Shown here: positions 39,699 to 48,300 of the stretch, in pieces | Position numbering within the stretch: position 1 is the stretch's first letter | Layout: each line of letters opens with the position of its first letter | From: Planctomycetota bacterium | GTDB lineage: Bacteria > Planctomycetota > J058 > J103 | Direction: 5' to 3' | Assembly (NCBI GenBank): GCA_026004615.1 | Contig: BPJM01000001.1 | Span: forward strand, 62,001-126,000 | DNA length: 64,000 bases | Program-made: the position numbers and the translations under genes | The notes under the pieces: generated by a model | Told to the model about the DNA's origin: nothing | Database searches by the model: none | What the model saw: only the letters and a program-made list of their open reading frames with translations

Positions 39699-40418
39699 TC
39701 ACCGGCGCTTGCGACCGGCGGGCGCGGCGCTGTTGGCAGCGGTGTCGAACAGAAACGGCACCGCGACGTAGTAAGCGGCGGTCATCTGCTCGACCGACTC
39801 GAAGGGACGATAGCGGTCGATCACGGAGAGCATGAAGCCCATCGATCTGGCGGCCGTCCGGTCCAGCTCGCCGACCCGCTGGACCTGCCAGCGCGCGGTC
39901 GCCGGGTCGACCGCCGCCACCGCCAGCTCCAGGCCGTCCAGCGCCGCGAGCCGGGTGCGCAGCACTTCTTCCTCGCCCTTGCGGTACTTGCCGGCACCCA
40001 ACGCCTCGATCAGCTCCGCGTCGAAGCGCTGCGTCAGATGCCGCCGCACCGCCACGCCGTGCGCCTCGGCCTCGGGCAACAGCCACTCCTCCTCCACGAT
40101 GCGGTACAAGCGGGCACACAGCGCCCGATTGCGCTCGTGGCGTAGCTCCCCGTAGGGCATGTCCTGCTCGCGGCGGCCGCCGCGCAGCGCCAGCCGCAAC
40201 ACCTCGAGGACCACGTCCTCCAGAGCTGGCTTGCCGCTCGCCTCGATGACCGGAGTCCCGCTTTTGTCTTCGAAGTAGCCGACACAGGGACCGAGCAGGC
40301 TCCCCTTGACCTTCTGCGCAGCGATCGGCTGGCCAGCGATCGCCTCGACCTTGCGCACCACCGCCTCGACGGTCGGTGGCAGCTCGAGGTCGAACAGCCC
40401 CTCCCCCCGCGGGCTCAT
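39699..40418 (-). CDS. Hypothetical soluble protein
   Basis: 239 residues from ATG 40418, with GGGGAGAG eight bases upstream. I do not recognise the family. It begins SPRGEGLFDLELPPTVEAVV and contains KVKGSLLGPCVGYFEDKSGT, PVIEASGKPALEDVVLEVLR, YRIVEEEWLLPEAEAHGVAV and MGFMLSVIDRYRPFESVEQM, ending in a basic GRKRR-type tail. There are no membrane segments. It is sandwiched between the secreted hypothetical protein (23 bases upstream) and the phosphodiesterase (20 bases downstream), so the three are likely co-transcribed. Confidence 0.6.
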   Translation of the reverse strand: MSPRGEGLFDLELPPTVEAVVRKVEAIAGQPIAAQKVKGSLLGPCVGYFEDKSGTPVIEASGKPALEDVVLEVLRLALRGGRREQDMPYGELRHERNRALCARLYRIVEEEWLLPEAEAHGVAVRRHLTQRFDAELIEALGAGKYRKGEEEVLRTRLAALDGLELAVAAVDPATARWQVQRVGELDRTAARSMGFMLSVIDRYRPFESVEQMTAAYYVAVPFLFDTAANSAAPAGRKRR

Positions 40419-40441
40419 CCGCCGGCTCTCTCCCCATGCGT

Positions 40442-41050
40442 TCAAGGCTCGAACACCACGCGGCGGCAGCGCTCGAGCCGCACGCGGTATTCCCCGAAGC
40501 GAACGCGGCCGCGGAGCTCGAGGTCGATGTCGACCTTGCCCTCGACCCGTTCCCCGTCCTGAAGCACGACCCGGACCACCAGCAGATCGCTCTCCGAGGG
40601 ACTGGGACCCACCGGCTCGACGCGGGCGATCTCGGTCACCGGAATGAGAAGCTGGTGCGCCCCCCGCCAGAGCTGCAGCGCCTGCAGCCGCTCGCCGCGG
40701 CCGGTCGCGAACAGCCCGCGTCCCGCCAGGTGCAAGTACGGCTCCTCGACCTGCATCGCCTCGCCGTAGGCGTCGACCACCTCGGCCCGCCGCGGGGCCG
40801 GCCGCGCCGCAGTTCCGCGCGGCGGCTGGTCCGCGCCCGACGCGGCGCCACCCTCGGCAGCGAGCGGGCCCAGGGCCGAGTCCCCGGCGGCTGGCGCGCC
40901 CGCACCGCCACCGCGCCGCTCGGCGGGCGCCCCTGGCCCGGCCGCTGCCGAGCCCGCACCCGCACGCGCCTCCGGTCCGCCGGCGCACGCCGCCGGCGCC
41001 GCGGCCAGCAATGCCGCGGCCACCAGTCCCGAGATCACCGAGCGGCCCAC
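40442..41050 (-). CDS. Exported hypothetical protein with C-terminal beta domain
   Basis: 202 residues. I chose GTG 41050 because GGGGAGGGAG lies eight bases upstream; ATG 41110 in frame is longer and has no such site. The N-terminus GRSVISGLVAAALLAAAPAA, then CAGG, is a signal peptide, possibly lipoprotein-like though the lipobox is poor. About 75 residues of Gly/Ala linker follow, then a beta-rich domain (LHLAGRGLFATGRGERLQAL, LLIPVTEIARVEPVGPSPSE, VVRVVLQDGERVEGKVDIDL). It is the first gene of a three-gene unit. No function can be assigned. Confidence 0.55.
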   Translation of the reverse strand: MGRSVISGLVAAALLAAAPAACAGGPEARAGAGSAAAGPGAPAERRGGGAGAPAAGDSALGPLAAEGGAASGADQPPRGTAARPAPRRAEVVDAYGEAMQVEEPYLHLAGRGLFATGRGERLQALQLWRGAHQLLIPVTEIARVEPVGPSPSESDLLVVRVVLQDGERVEGKVDIDLELRGRVRFGEYRVRLERCRRVVFEP

Positions 41051-41256
41051 CGCGCTGCTCCCTCCCCGCTTCCTCGTCCGAGTGCACGCCCGCGACCCGC
41101 GCCACCGCATGGCCGAATCGTAGGAAGGCCCCCGTAACCCGTCAAGCCTGTGGAACCAGGCGGCTCGCCGCCCTGCAACCACCCCGCGCCGGCCACCAGC
41201 GGAGCCCCCCGCACGCCTGGTGCGTGGCGGAGCGGCTCGGCCCGGCCCGCGAGCGC

Positions 41257-43518
41257 TCAGACGGCGCGCTCGATCCGCTCGATCCGCAGCCTGCGGACCG
41301 CCCCGTCCGGAAGGCGGATCTCGGCCAGCTCGCCCGGCCTGCGGCCGAGCAGGCCGGCCGCCAGCGGCGCGGTGTAGGAGATGATCCCGGCGCTCTCGTC
41401 CACGTCCCACGGACCGAGGATGCGCAGCCTCTGCACAGCGCCCGCCTCGTCGCGCACCGTCACCTCCGTCCCGGGCGCGACGTATTCGACAGGCACCTCC
41501 ACCTCCTCCAGCGGCACCGCCTGCTCCAGCTCCTTGTGCATGCGTTCGATCCGCGCCACCAGGCGGTCGCGCTCCTCGAGCGCGGCGGTGAACTCGGCGT
41601 TCTCCGACAGATCGCCGAAGGCCGCCGCCTGCCCGATGGCACGCGCGACCTCCGACATGCGCTCGCTCTTCAGCACGTGCAGCGCTTGCTGCTGCCGGGC
41701 GATGCCCGCGCGGGTGGCATACACCCGGCCGTCCTCCCAGAACCACTCCCCTCCGCTGCGGAGCAGATCCGGGAAGCGGCGAGCGACCACGGCCCGCGCC
41801 GCCTCGCGTACCTCGTCGTCCAGCGCGTGCGAGGCCATGATCCGGGCGTACAGGTGCTGGGCCGCCTGGGGCGACGCCTCCTCGAAGTAGCGGCGCACCA
41901 CGGCGTACTGCTCGGGCTCGAGCAGTGCACGCACCTGGGGCCGGAGGTTCGGCACACCGCCGCCCCCGGCGCGGCGCCGCTCCAGCTTGTCCACCAGCGC
42001 CAGCAGCCGCTCGAGCACGAGTGCGCGCGAAGGGGCGCCGGGCAGTTCCGCCAGCGTGCCCTCCTGCAGGATCGCCCGCGCGAGCGCCAGGAACGCCTCC
42101 GGATGCGGGTCGGCTGCGGTCACCAGCCGCATGAGCGCTGCCCCCAGCGCCTCGGGAGCGCGCTCGGCGAGCAGCGCCGCCAGCGGCCCGAACGCCTCGC
42201 GCGGCGCCTCGGCGAGCGCCGCCACGAACGCCTCCTGCCAGCCCTCGGGATCGCGCGCGGCGGTCTCGCGGGCCAGTCGCTCCCGCGCGCGCGCGTCGCG
42301 GACCCCGAGCAGCATGCCGACCAGCTCGCCGGGACTTCCCCCGCGCGCAGCCACCGCCGGCGGCACGCCCCCACTCGCCGCCGGCCGCGACCCGGCCTCG
42401 CCCGCCGCGGCGCGTGCCTGGAGCTCCCGCAGCAACTCTCCCAGCTCCCATGCCGCGCCCGCACGCTCGCCCCGCAGCGGCCGGCGCGTTGCGGCGGCCA
42501 GACACGCCCGCGCGGCCTCCGCCACCTGGCCGATCGCCGCCGGCGCGATCGCCGCGCTGCCGCTGTCCAGCTCGCGCAGGAACCGGCGGACCACCGGGAC
42601 CGCCTGCCCCGGTTCGCGCAGCGCAGCCAGCTCCTCGACGATCTGCTCGGCAAAGCTGAGCGCGCTCTCGCGCAGCGTGATGGTGGGGCGGCTTCCGGTA
42701 CCGAGATGGACGTGCGGGTCGTGGATCAACACCCGGCGGGCCCGAGCCCAGAACCTCGACCACTCCCCGGGGGCGACGACGCGTCCGAGCAACTCGTTCT
42801 TCACCTGGGCGAGCGGGGCGCTGCCGCCCCGGCTGCGCACGCACAGCCGGATCAGCTCGGCGGGCTCCTCGGCCGCCAGCCGCCGGAGCCGCTCGGGCTC
42901 CGAGAAGCACAGAGCGCGGATGTCGTCGGCGGGCAGCCGCTCCAGAAACTGCACCGCCCCCTCGATCGGGATGCGGTGCCCCCGGCGCTCTTCGAAGTCC
43001 ACGACCAACTCGCCGGTGTGCGGCACCACCTCCACCACGCGCCCCACGCCCCAGCCCGCGGCATGGAAGACGTGCTGGCCCACCGGAAAGCCGAGGAAGC
43101 GCTCCAGCTCCGCCAGGGCCTCGAGCAGCGGCCTGGTGCCGGTGAGCCCCGAGCGCTCCAGGTAGGCCTCCAAACCGGGCCGGCCGGCGTGCAGCCGCCG
43201 CAGGCAGCCGACCAGCTCCGCCCGTACCTCCTCGCCGCGCGCTCCCCAGCCGGCGGCCAGGCGCAACACCCGCAGCAGCTCGGCCCACCGCCCCGCCTGC
43301 CGCAGCCCCGGCGCCAGCAGCAGGAGCAGCGTCGCGGCGAGCGGCTGCTCCTGCTGTGACGCAACGATCTCCGCGGCGCGGATGAAGGGCTCGAGCGGCG
43401 CCTCGGTGACCTGCTCGGCCAGCGCCAGCCAGGCCTCCTCCAGCTCCGCCAGCGCCCGATGCTCCGCGAGCTGGACGAGATCCGCCGCCTGGGTGTCGCT
43501 GGCGTTGCCGCCGCTCAT
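41257..43518 (-). CDS. greA: Long-form transcription elongation factor GreA with N-terminal helical and CarD/Tudor-like parts
   Basis: GreA rescues backtracked RNA polymerase. This form is 753 residues, against 158 in E. coli. The start is ATG 43518, with GGGGAGGAG nine bases upstream. The N-terminus is helical repeats; at about 140-200 lies a small beta domain (VFHAAGWGVGRVVEVVPHTG, VVDFEERRGHRIPIEGAVQF) resembling CarD or Tudor RNA-polymerase-binding modules (inference). The C-terminal 170 residues are GreA: AAAFGDLSENAEFTAALEER (coiled coil with the acidic DLSENAEF tip) and VDESAGIISYTAPLAAGLLG. Long GreA proteins are known in Chlamydiae and Planctomycetes. tRNA-Glu lies 254 bases upstream on the same strand. 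Confidence 0.88.
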   Translation of the reverse strand: MSGGNASDTQAADLVQLAEHRALAELEEAWLALAEQVTEAPLEPFIRAAEIVASQQEQPLAATLLLLLAPGLRQAGRWAELLRVLRLAAGWGARGEEVRAELVGCLRRLHAGRPGLEAYLERSGLTGTRPLLEALAELERFLGFPVGQHVFHAAGWGVGRVVEVVPHTGELVVDFEERRGHRIPIEGAVQFLERLPADDIRALCFSEPERLRRLAAEEPAELIRLCVRSRGGSAPLAQVKNELLGRVVAPGEWSRFWARARRVLIHDPHVHLGTGSRPTITLRESALSFAEQIVEELAALREPGQAVPVVRRFLRELDSGSAAIAPAAIGQVAEAARACLAAATRRPLRGERAGAAWELGELLRELQARAAAGEAGSRPAASGGVPPAVAARGGSPGELVGMLLGVRDARARERLARETAARDPEGWQEAFVAALAEAPREAFGPLAALLAERAPEALGAALMRLVTAADPHPEAFLALARAILQEGTLAELPGAPSRALVLERLLALVDKLERRRAGGGGVPNLRPQVRALLEPEQYAVVRRYFEEASPQAAQHLYARIMASHALDDEVREAARAVVARRFPDLLRSGGEWFWEDGRVYATRAGIARQQQALHVLKSERMSEVARAIGQAAAFGDLSENAEFTAALEERDRLVARIERMHKELEQAVPLEEVEVPVEYVAPGTEVTVRDEAGAVQRLRILGPWDVDESAGIISYTAPLAAGLLGRRPGELAEIRLPDGAVRRLRIERIERAV

Positions 43519-43771
43519 GGTCGCTCGCTCCTCCCCAACCAGTGCTGCCGGGCCTCGAGGGCGCCCATGATAGACGCCGCCCGCAGCCGGAACAACCGCA
43601 AGCGTGCCGCCGCCCGCCGGGCGCCGGCCCTGCCGGCCGCGCGCGCCAACGCGGCGCCGCCCCGCACTCGGAGCGCCGCCGGCCGGGGAACCCGGAGGCG
43701 ACGGCGAGACACCAACCCCGATGGGCCCTGAGATCGCGGCGTGCCGGAACGAGCCGTGCTCAATGGGAGAT

Positions 43772-43849
43772 TGGTACCCCTGACCGGATTCGAACCGGTG
43801 TTTGATGGCTGAGAACCATCCGTCCTAGGCCGGGCTAGACGACAGGGGC
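43772..43849 (-). tRNA. tRNA-Glu (anticodon CTC)
   Basis: The 5-prime end is at 43849 and the CCA end at 43772 (encoded CCA). The acceptor stem GCCCCTG pairs with CAGGGGT with a G-T first pair. The D arm is GTCTAGCCCGGCCTAGGAC. The anticodon stem GATGG/CCATC surrounds loop TTCTCAG, giving anticodon CTC. The T arm is ACCGG TTCGAAT CCGGT. This reads GAG codons, common at this GC level. Confidence 0.95.
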
Positions 43850-43899
43850 ACCGGATGTCGGCCTGGCGCGAGGGCTTGGTCCCCGCACCAGCGCTGCGG

Positions 43900-43927
43900 A
43901 TTATAGCGAGGTCCGAGCCAGTGTCAA
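43900..43927 (-). promoter_or_regulatory. Promoter of tRNA-Glu
   Basis: On the minus strand a perfect TTGACA (43927-43922), a 16-base spacer and a perfect TATAAT (43905-43900), about 50 bases before the tRNA 5-prime end. It is among the strongest promoters in the window. Confidence 0.8.
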
Positions 43928-44043
43928 CCCTGTTGCCGGGGCGCGCTGCGTCCGCAGGCAGCCGCCGCGCGTGGCAGCCCACAGACGGCCGCCCCGGCGC
44001 GGCTTCGCCGGATCCCAGCGGCTGGCAGCGCCTCTGCAGCCGA

Positions 44044-44052
44044 TGGTATAAT
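44044..44052 (+). promoter_or_regulatory. Extended -10 promoter of the FHA kinase gene
   Basis: TGGTATAAT, an extended -10 with perfect TATAAT (44047-44052), about 130 bases before the kinase start. No good -35 is present, as is common with extended -10 promoters. The 334 bases between tRNA-Glu and this kinase hold two opposite promoters and nothing else I can see. Confidence 0.55.
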
Positions 44053-44183
44053 CCCGCGTCCAGCTGGGTGGCCCGCCGGAGCAAGGGCGCGGCGAGTGGA
44101 GGTCGTGTCTTTCCCGTCCGCTCCGCCGGATCCTCCGGCACTCCGGGCACGGGGAGGATGTTCGGCCTTTAGGGGAGAGGGTG

Positions 44184-45806
44184 ATGGCACTCACAGCCCA
44201 AGAGATGATCGGCAAGAAGGTCGGCGATTATCAGATCACCGAGCTGCTCGGCGAGGGCGGCATGGGCATGGTGTTCAAGGGCCTGCACCCGACCCTGGGT
44301 CAGATCGTCGCGATCAAGTCCCTGCACCCCAACCTCGTCAAGGCCGACGCGATCAAGAAGCGCTTCGAGCGCGAGGCGCGCGCCATGGCACGGCTGCGCC
44401 ATCCAAACATCCTGCAGATCTACAACTTCGTCGAGAACGAACTCGGCTGCTTCATCGTCATGGAGTTCGCCGAGGGCAAGGAGTTCGAGGAGATGATCTC
44501 CGAACGCGGGCTGATCCCGCCCGTGGAGGCGATCGACCTGTTCCTGCCCGTGCTCGACGCCATGCATTTCGCGCACACCGCCGGCGTGATCCACCGCGAC
44601 ATCAAGCCCTCCAACCTCATGCTCCTCAACAGCGGCGTCGTCAAGGTGCTGGACTTCGGTACCGCCAAGCTGGCCGGCGACTCGGGCCCGCAGCTGACCG
44701 CCGCCGGGATGACGCTGGGCACGGTGGTCTACATGTCGCCCGAGCAGCTCATGGGCCGCGATCTGTCCCCGCAGGCCGACATCTACTCGCTGGGCGTCAC
44801 GCTGTACGAGATGACCACCGGCAAGCTGCCGTTCTACGACGAGAACGAGATGAAACTCATGCGCATGATCATGAAGGAGCCCCCCCCGCCGCCGCGCATG
44901 GCGTATCCGGCGATGCCGGCGTCGCTGGAGGCCGTGATCCTGCGCGCGATGGAGAAGGACCGCGCCAAGCGGTTCAAGGACGCCGCGGAGTTCAAGGCGG
45001 CGCTGCTGCAGGTCAAGGCGGAGCTGACGGGCGTGCCCGCCGGGGTGAGCTCCGGGATGGTAGCGGGACGGATCGGGTCGGACCCCGCGGTGGTCAGCCC
45101 CGGCGCGCAGCCCACTCCGCCGGGGGTCGCAACCCCGGTCGAAGATACGCAGCAGCTCCCGCGGGCGCCCGTCTCGGGTCCGGTCGCGGCCCCTGCCGCC
45201 AGCAACGCCCCCACCGTGCTGGCGATCACGGGCGGCGTGCTCGCGGGACTCGGCCTGCTGCTCGGTCTGGTGCTCACCTTCGCCGTCCAGCCCGGCTGGG
45301 TCGGCGCCGCGGTGGGCGGGCCGCTGCTCCTCGTCGGGGGAGTGCTGCTCGGCGTCGGCCTCGCCATGCGCCCGGCCGCCGCCACCGCGGACGCCGGAGC
45401 GGCGGCACCGGGCGCGACCCGCATGCTGGACAGCGCCGCCGTCACCCAGTCGATGCAGCCAGCCACCCAGCCGCAGGGGGCCGCTGCGGGTGCGACGCCG
45501 GTCGCGCCGGAGGTGACGGGCAGGTTCCTCGAGGTGATCGCAGGCCCCATCGCCGGCCACCGGGTGGAACTCGACGAGCAGCCGATGACGATCGGCCGCG
45601 CTCCCGACAACCGGCTGCCGCTGCCCGACCCGGCGGTGAGCTCGCACCACGCCCGGATCGACTTCTATCAGGGACGCTACTTCATCAGCGACCTGCAGAG
45701 TTCCAACGGCACCTACGTGAACAACGGCCGCATCGAGCAGGCCCCGCTCAACGACGGCGACACGATCATCGTCGGCCAGTCGCAGATCCGGGTGGTGTTG
45801 CGGTAG
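44184..45806 (+). CDS. Transmembrane Ser/Thr protein kinase with C-terminal FHA domain
   Basis: 540 residues from ATG 44184, with GGGGAG six bases upstream. Kinase domain about 16-275: ITELLGEGGMGMVFKGLHPT, VAIKSLHPN, GVIHRDIKPSNLMLLNSG, VKVLDFGTAKL and GTVVYMSPEQLMGRDLS. A Pro/Ala linker is followed by two adjacent hydrophobic segments (VLAITGGVLAGLGLLLGLVL and GGPLLLVGGVLLGVGLAM), then an FHA domain at about 450-535 (MTIGRAPDNRLPLPDPAVSS, HHARIDFYQGRYFISDLQSS, NGTYVNNGRI). With a hairpin of two membrane helices, kinase and phosphothreonine-binding FHA both face the cytosol. It may bind its own phosphorylated form. It is a single-gene unit, converging on pepA. Confidence 0.92.
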   Translation: MALTAQEMIGKKVGDYQITELLGEGGMGMVFKGLHPTLGQIVAIKSLHPNLVKADAIKKRFEREARAMARLRHPNILQIYNFVENELGCFIVMEFAEGKEFEEMISERGLIPPVEAIDLFLPVLDAMHFAHTAGVIHRDIKPSNLMLLNSGVVKVLDFGTAKLAGDSGPQLTAAGMTLGTVVYMSPEQLMGRDLSPQADIYSLGVTLYEMTTGKLPFYDENEMKLMRMIMKEPPPPPRMAYPAMPASLEAVILRAMEKDRAKRFKDAAEFKAALLQVKAELTGVPAGVSSGMVAGRIGSDPAVVSPGAQPTPPGVATPVEDTQQLPRAPVSGPVAAPAASNAPTVLAITGGVLAGLGLLLGLVLTFAVQPGWVGAAVGGPLLLVGGVLLGVGLAMRPAAATADAGAAAPGATRMLDSAAVTQSMQPATQPQGAAAGATPVAPEVTGRFLEVIAGPIAGHRVELDEQPMTIGRAPDNRLPLPDPAVSSHHARIDFYQGRYFISDLQSSNGTYVNNGRIEQAPLNDGDTIIVGQSQIRVVLR

Positions 45807-45824
45807 CGCGGCGCCGGAGCCCCG

Positions 45825-47384
45825 CTAGCGGCGAGCCGCCCGCTCCTCGAGCCAGCGGGTGAGCAGCCGTACCCCGAAGCCGGTGGCTCCGGCCCCGCGG
45901 TGGTCCTTCTCCTCGCTCCGCCAGGCCACCCCCGCGATGTCGAGGTGCGCCCATGCGAACCGCTCCGGCACGAACCGGGCGAGGAAGCGCGCCGCGGTGC
46001 ACGCCCCCGCTGGCCGCCCGCCCGAGTTCTTCAGGTCGGCGCAGCTGCTCTTGAGCCGCTCGTCGTAGGCAGGATCCAGCGGCAACGGCCACACCGGCTC
46101 CCCACTCGCCTCGCCGGCGCGGCGCAGCGCCGCGCCCAGCTCCGGCTCGCGCGCGAACAGCCCCGCGTAGCGATCCCCGAGCGCGATCACGCAGGCTCCG
46201 GTCAACGTCGCCACGTCCACCAGCGCCGCCGGCTGCCATCGCTCCGCCGCCCAGGCTAGCGCATCCACCAGCACCAGCCGCCCTTCGGCATCGGTGCTGA
46301 TGACCTCGATCGACGGACCGGCGTGGCTCCACAGCACGTCCCCCGGCCGATACGCAGCTCCGTCCGGCATGTTCTCGACCAGCGGCGCCACCCCCACCAC
46401 CGGCAGCGCCAGCTCCAGCCGGGCCACGGCCTCGAGCGTGCCGATGACCGCCGCCGCGCCGCACTTGTCGAACTTCATCTCCTCCAGCCGCTCGGAGGGC
46501 TTGATCGAGATGCCGCCGGTATCGAAGGTCACCCCCTTGCCGACCAGCACCACCGGCGGCCCGGCCACCCCTGCCGGGCGGTGTTCCAGCACGAGCAGCT
46601 TCGGCGGGTTGGCCGCCCCTCGCGCGACCGCGAGCAGCGCCCCCATGCCCAGCCGCTCCATGTCGTCCCGCTCCAGCACCTCGGTCCCCAGGCCGAGCGA
46701 GCCGGCGAGCGACACCGCCCGCTCGGCGATCGCCGCCGGCGTGCCGTGGTTGCTCGGCAGGTTGCCGAGTTCGCGCGCCGTCGCCAGCCCGGCCGCTACC
46801 GCCCGTGCCGCTCGCTCGGCGCGCTCGAGCGCCGCCGGCCGCGCACCCTGTGCGGCTGCGCCTGCATCGCTCCCGGGCGGCACGACTGCGGTGAAGGCAC
46901 GCGGCAGGTTCGGATCGCGCGCCCGCTCACCTCCCTCGCGGCGGGTCCGGTAGGCCTCGAAGCGATAGCCGGCAAGCGCCGCCGCCTCCAGCGCTGCCCG
47001 CGCCGCCCCGGGTGCATCCTCGCCCAGCCTGCCCGCCACGCCCGGGACCAGCACGAATCCCAGCCGCTCGACCCCGAGCGCCCGCGCCTGCTGCACGGCG
47101 GCACCGATGGCCTCTCGGACCAGCTCGGCCCGCACGCGGGCAACTTCCCCCACCCCCACCAACAGCAGGCGCGGGGCGCGCAGGCCCTGCGGGTAGAGCA
47201 GCAGCCGCTCGCCCCCGAGCCCGCGGAAGTCATCCCGCGCGTGCGCCGCCGCGATGGCGCCGCCCGCCCTGCGGTCGAGCGCCACGAGCACCGGCTCGCT
47301 CGCCACTCCCTCGGCCGTCACCGCAACCGCCAGCAGGTCGGCCTGCACCTCCGCCGGCTCGGCCAGCTCGATCCGCAGCTCCAT
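45825..47384 (-). CDS. pepA: Leucyl aminopeptidase (M17 family)
   Basis: A cytosolic dimetal aminopeptidase of 519 residues. The start is ATG 47384; the ribosome site GGAGGG lies inside the end of nfo, four bases upstream in gene terms. Metal and active-site regions are VVLVGKGVTFDTGGISIKPS (Lys and Asp), MKFDKCGAAAVIGTLEAVA, PVVGVAPLVENMPDGAAYRP, STDAEGRLVLVDALAWA and VDVATLTGACVIALG, with the C-terminal AWAHLDIAGVAWRSEEKDHR and GATGFGVRLLTRWLE. The usual signature NTDAEGRL is STDAEGRL here. Hexameric family members can also bind DNA. Confidence 0.93.
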   Translation of the reverse strand: MELRIELAEPAEVQADLLAVAVTAEGVASEPVLVALDRRAGGAIAAAHARDDFRGLGGERLLLYPQGLRAPRLLLVGVGEVARVRAELVREAIGAAVQQARALGVERLGFVLVPGVAGRLGEDAPGAARAALEAAALAGYRFEAYRTRREGGERARDPNLPRAFTAVVPPGSDAGAAAQGARPAALERAERAARAVAAGLATARELGNLPSNHGTPAAIAERAVSLAGSLGLGTEVLERDDMERLGMGALLAVARGAANPPKLLVLEHRPAGVAGPPVVLVGKGVTFDTGGISIKPSERLEEMKFDKCGAAAVIGTLEAVARLELALPVVGVAPLVENMPDGAAYRPGDVLWSHAGPSIEVISTDAEGRLVLVDALAWAAERWQPAALVDVATLTGACVIALGDRYAGLFAREPELGAALRRAGEASGEPVWPLPLDPAYDERLKSSCADLKNSGGRPAGACTAARFLARFVPERFAWAHLDIAGVAWRSEEKDHRGAGATGFGVRLLTRWLEERAARR

Positions 47385-47387
47385 GCC

Positions 47388-48300
47388 CTAGCGTCCCTCC
47401 GCTGCGCAGGCGCCGGGGGGCTCGGCCGTCTGCACGTGCGCGGCCACCAGCGCCCGCAGCCGCTCCAGGTCGCGGCGGTGGCCCTCGTCCTCGTGCGAGG
47501 TCTCCAGTACCTTGGGGATGCCGAGCAGCCGCGGCTCCGCCAGCAGCGGCAAGAAGCCATCCAGCCCGATCCGCCCCTGCCCGATGTGCGCGTGCCGGTC
47601 CAGCCGGCTGCCGCGCGCGCCCACCGAATCGTTGAGGTGGATGGCGCCGATCCGCCCCAGCCCCACCGTCTCGTCCAGCGCGGCCAGCGTCTCGGCAAAG
47701 CCCCGCGGGGGTCGCGATGTCGTAGCCAGCCGCGAACATGTGACAGGTATCGATGCAGATCCCCACCCGCTCGGCGGTCGCGGGATCCAGCTCCGCCAGC
47801 ACCGCTGCCAGCTCCTCCAGCCGCGCACCGATCGCATGCCCCTGGCCGGCCACCTGTTCGAGCAGGATCAGGGTGCCGTGCGTGCGCGGATCGGCGTCGA
47901 TCTGCTCCAGCGCCCGTGCGATGCGCGCACACCCCCGATCCGTGCCCAGCTCCGAGGCGCCGGGGTGGACCACCACCCCGAGCAGCTCCAGCTCCACCGC
48001 CCGCCGCAGCTCCTCGGCCAGGCAGTCGATCGAGCGCCGCCACAACGCCTCGTCCTCGCTGGCGAGATTGATCAGGTAGGTCGCGTGCGCCACCACCGCC
48101 CGCACCCCGCTCTGCGCGCGCGCCTGGCGAAAGGCCCCGACCTCGAAGTCCCCCAGCGGCCGCGGCCGCCACTGGCGCTGGTTCTTGAGGAAGATCTGCA
48201 TCGTGCGGGCGCCGATGGCGTCCGCGCGCGCGAAGGTGTGCTGCAGGCCGCCGGCGGCCGAGACGTGCGCGCCCAGGTCGGCGAGCACAGCGGGATTCAT
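47388..48300 (-). CDS. nfo: Endonuclease IV (one frameshift)
   Basis: An AP endonuclease of base-excision repair, about 303 residues. The start is ATG 48300 (NPAVLADLGAHVSAAGG). Family motifs are GARTMQIFLKNQRQWRPRPL, VVAHATYLINLASEDEALWR, VVVHPGASELGTDRGCARIA, GTLILLEQVAGQGHAIGAR (metal Glu), ERVGICIDTCHMFAAGYDI (metal Asp, His), IGAIHLNDSVGARGSRLDRH (metal Asp), HIGQGRIGLDGF and KVLETSHEDEGHRRDLERL. A shift near 47705 in a G-rich run splits the two halves. It probably overlaps the PHP gene (ATGA) and ends three bases before pepA. Confidence 0.92.

Noticed and set aside
43519..43771. Possible gene between greA and tRNA-Glu
   Set aside because: Only Arg/Ala-rich frames without a start site or motif are seen; the stretch seems to be leader DNA.
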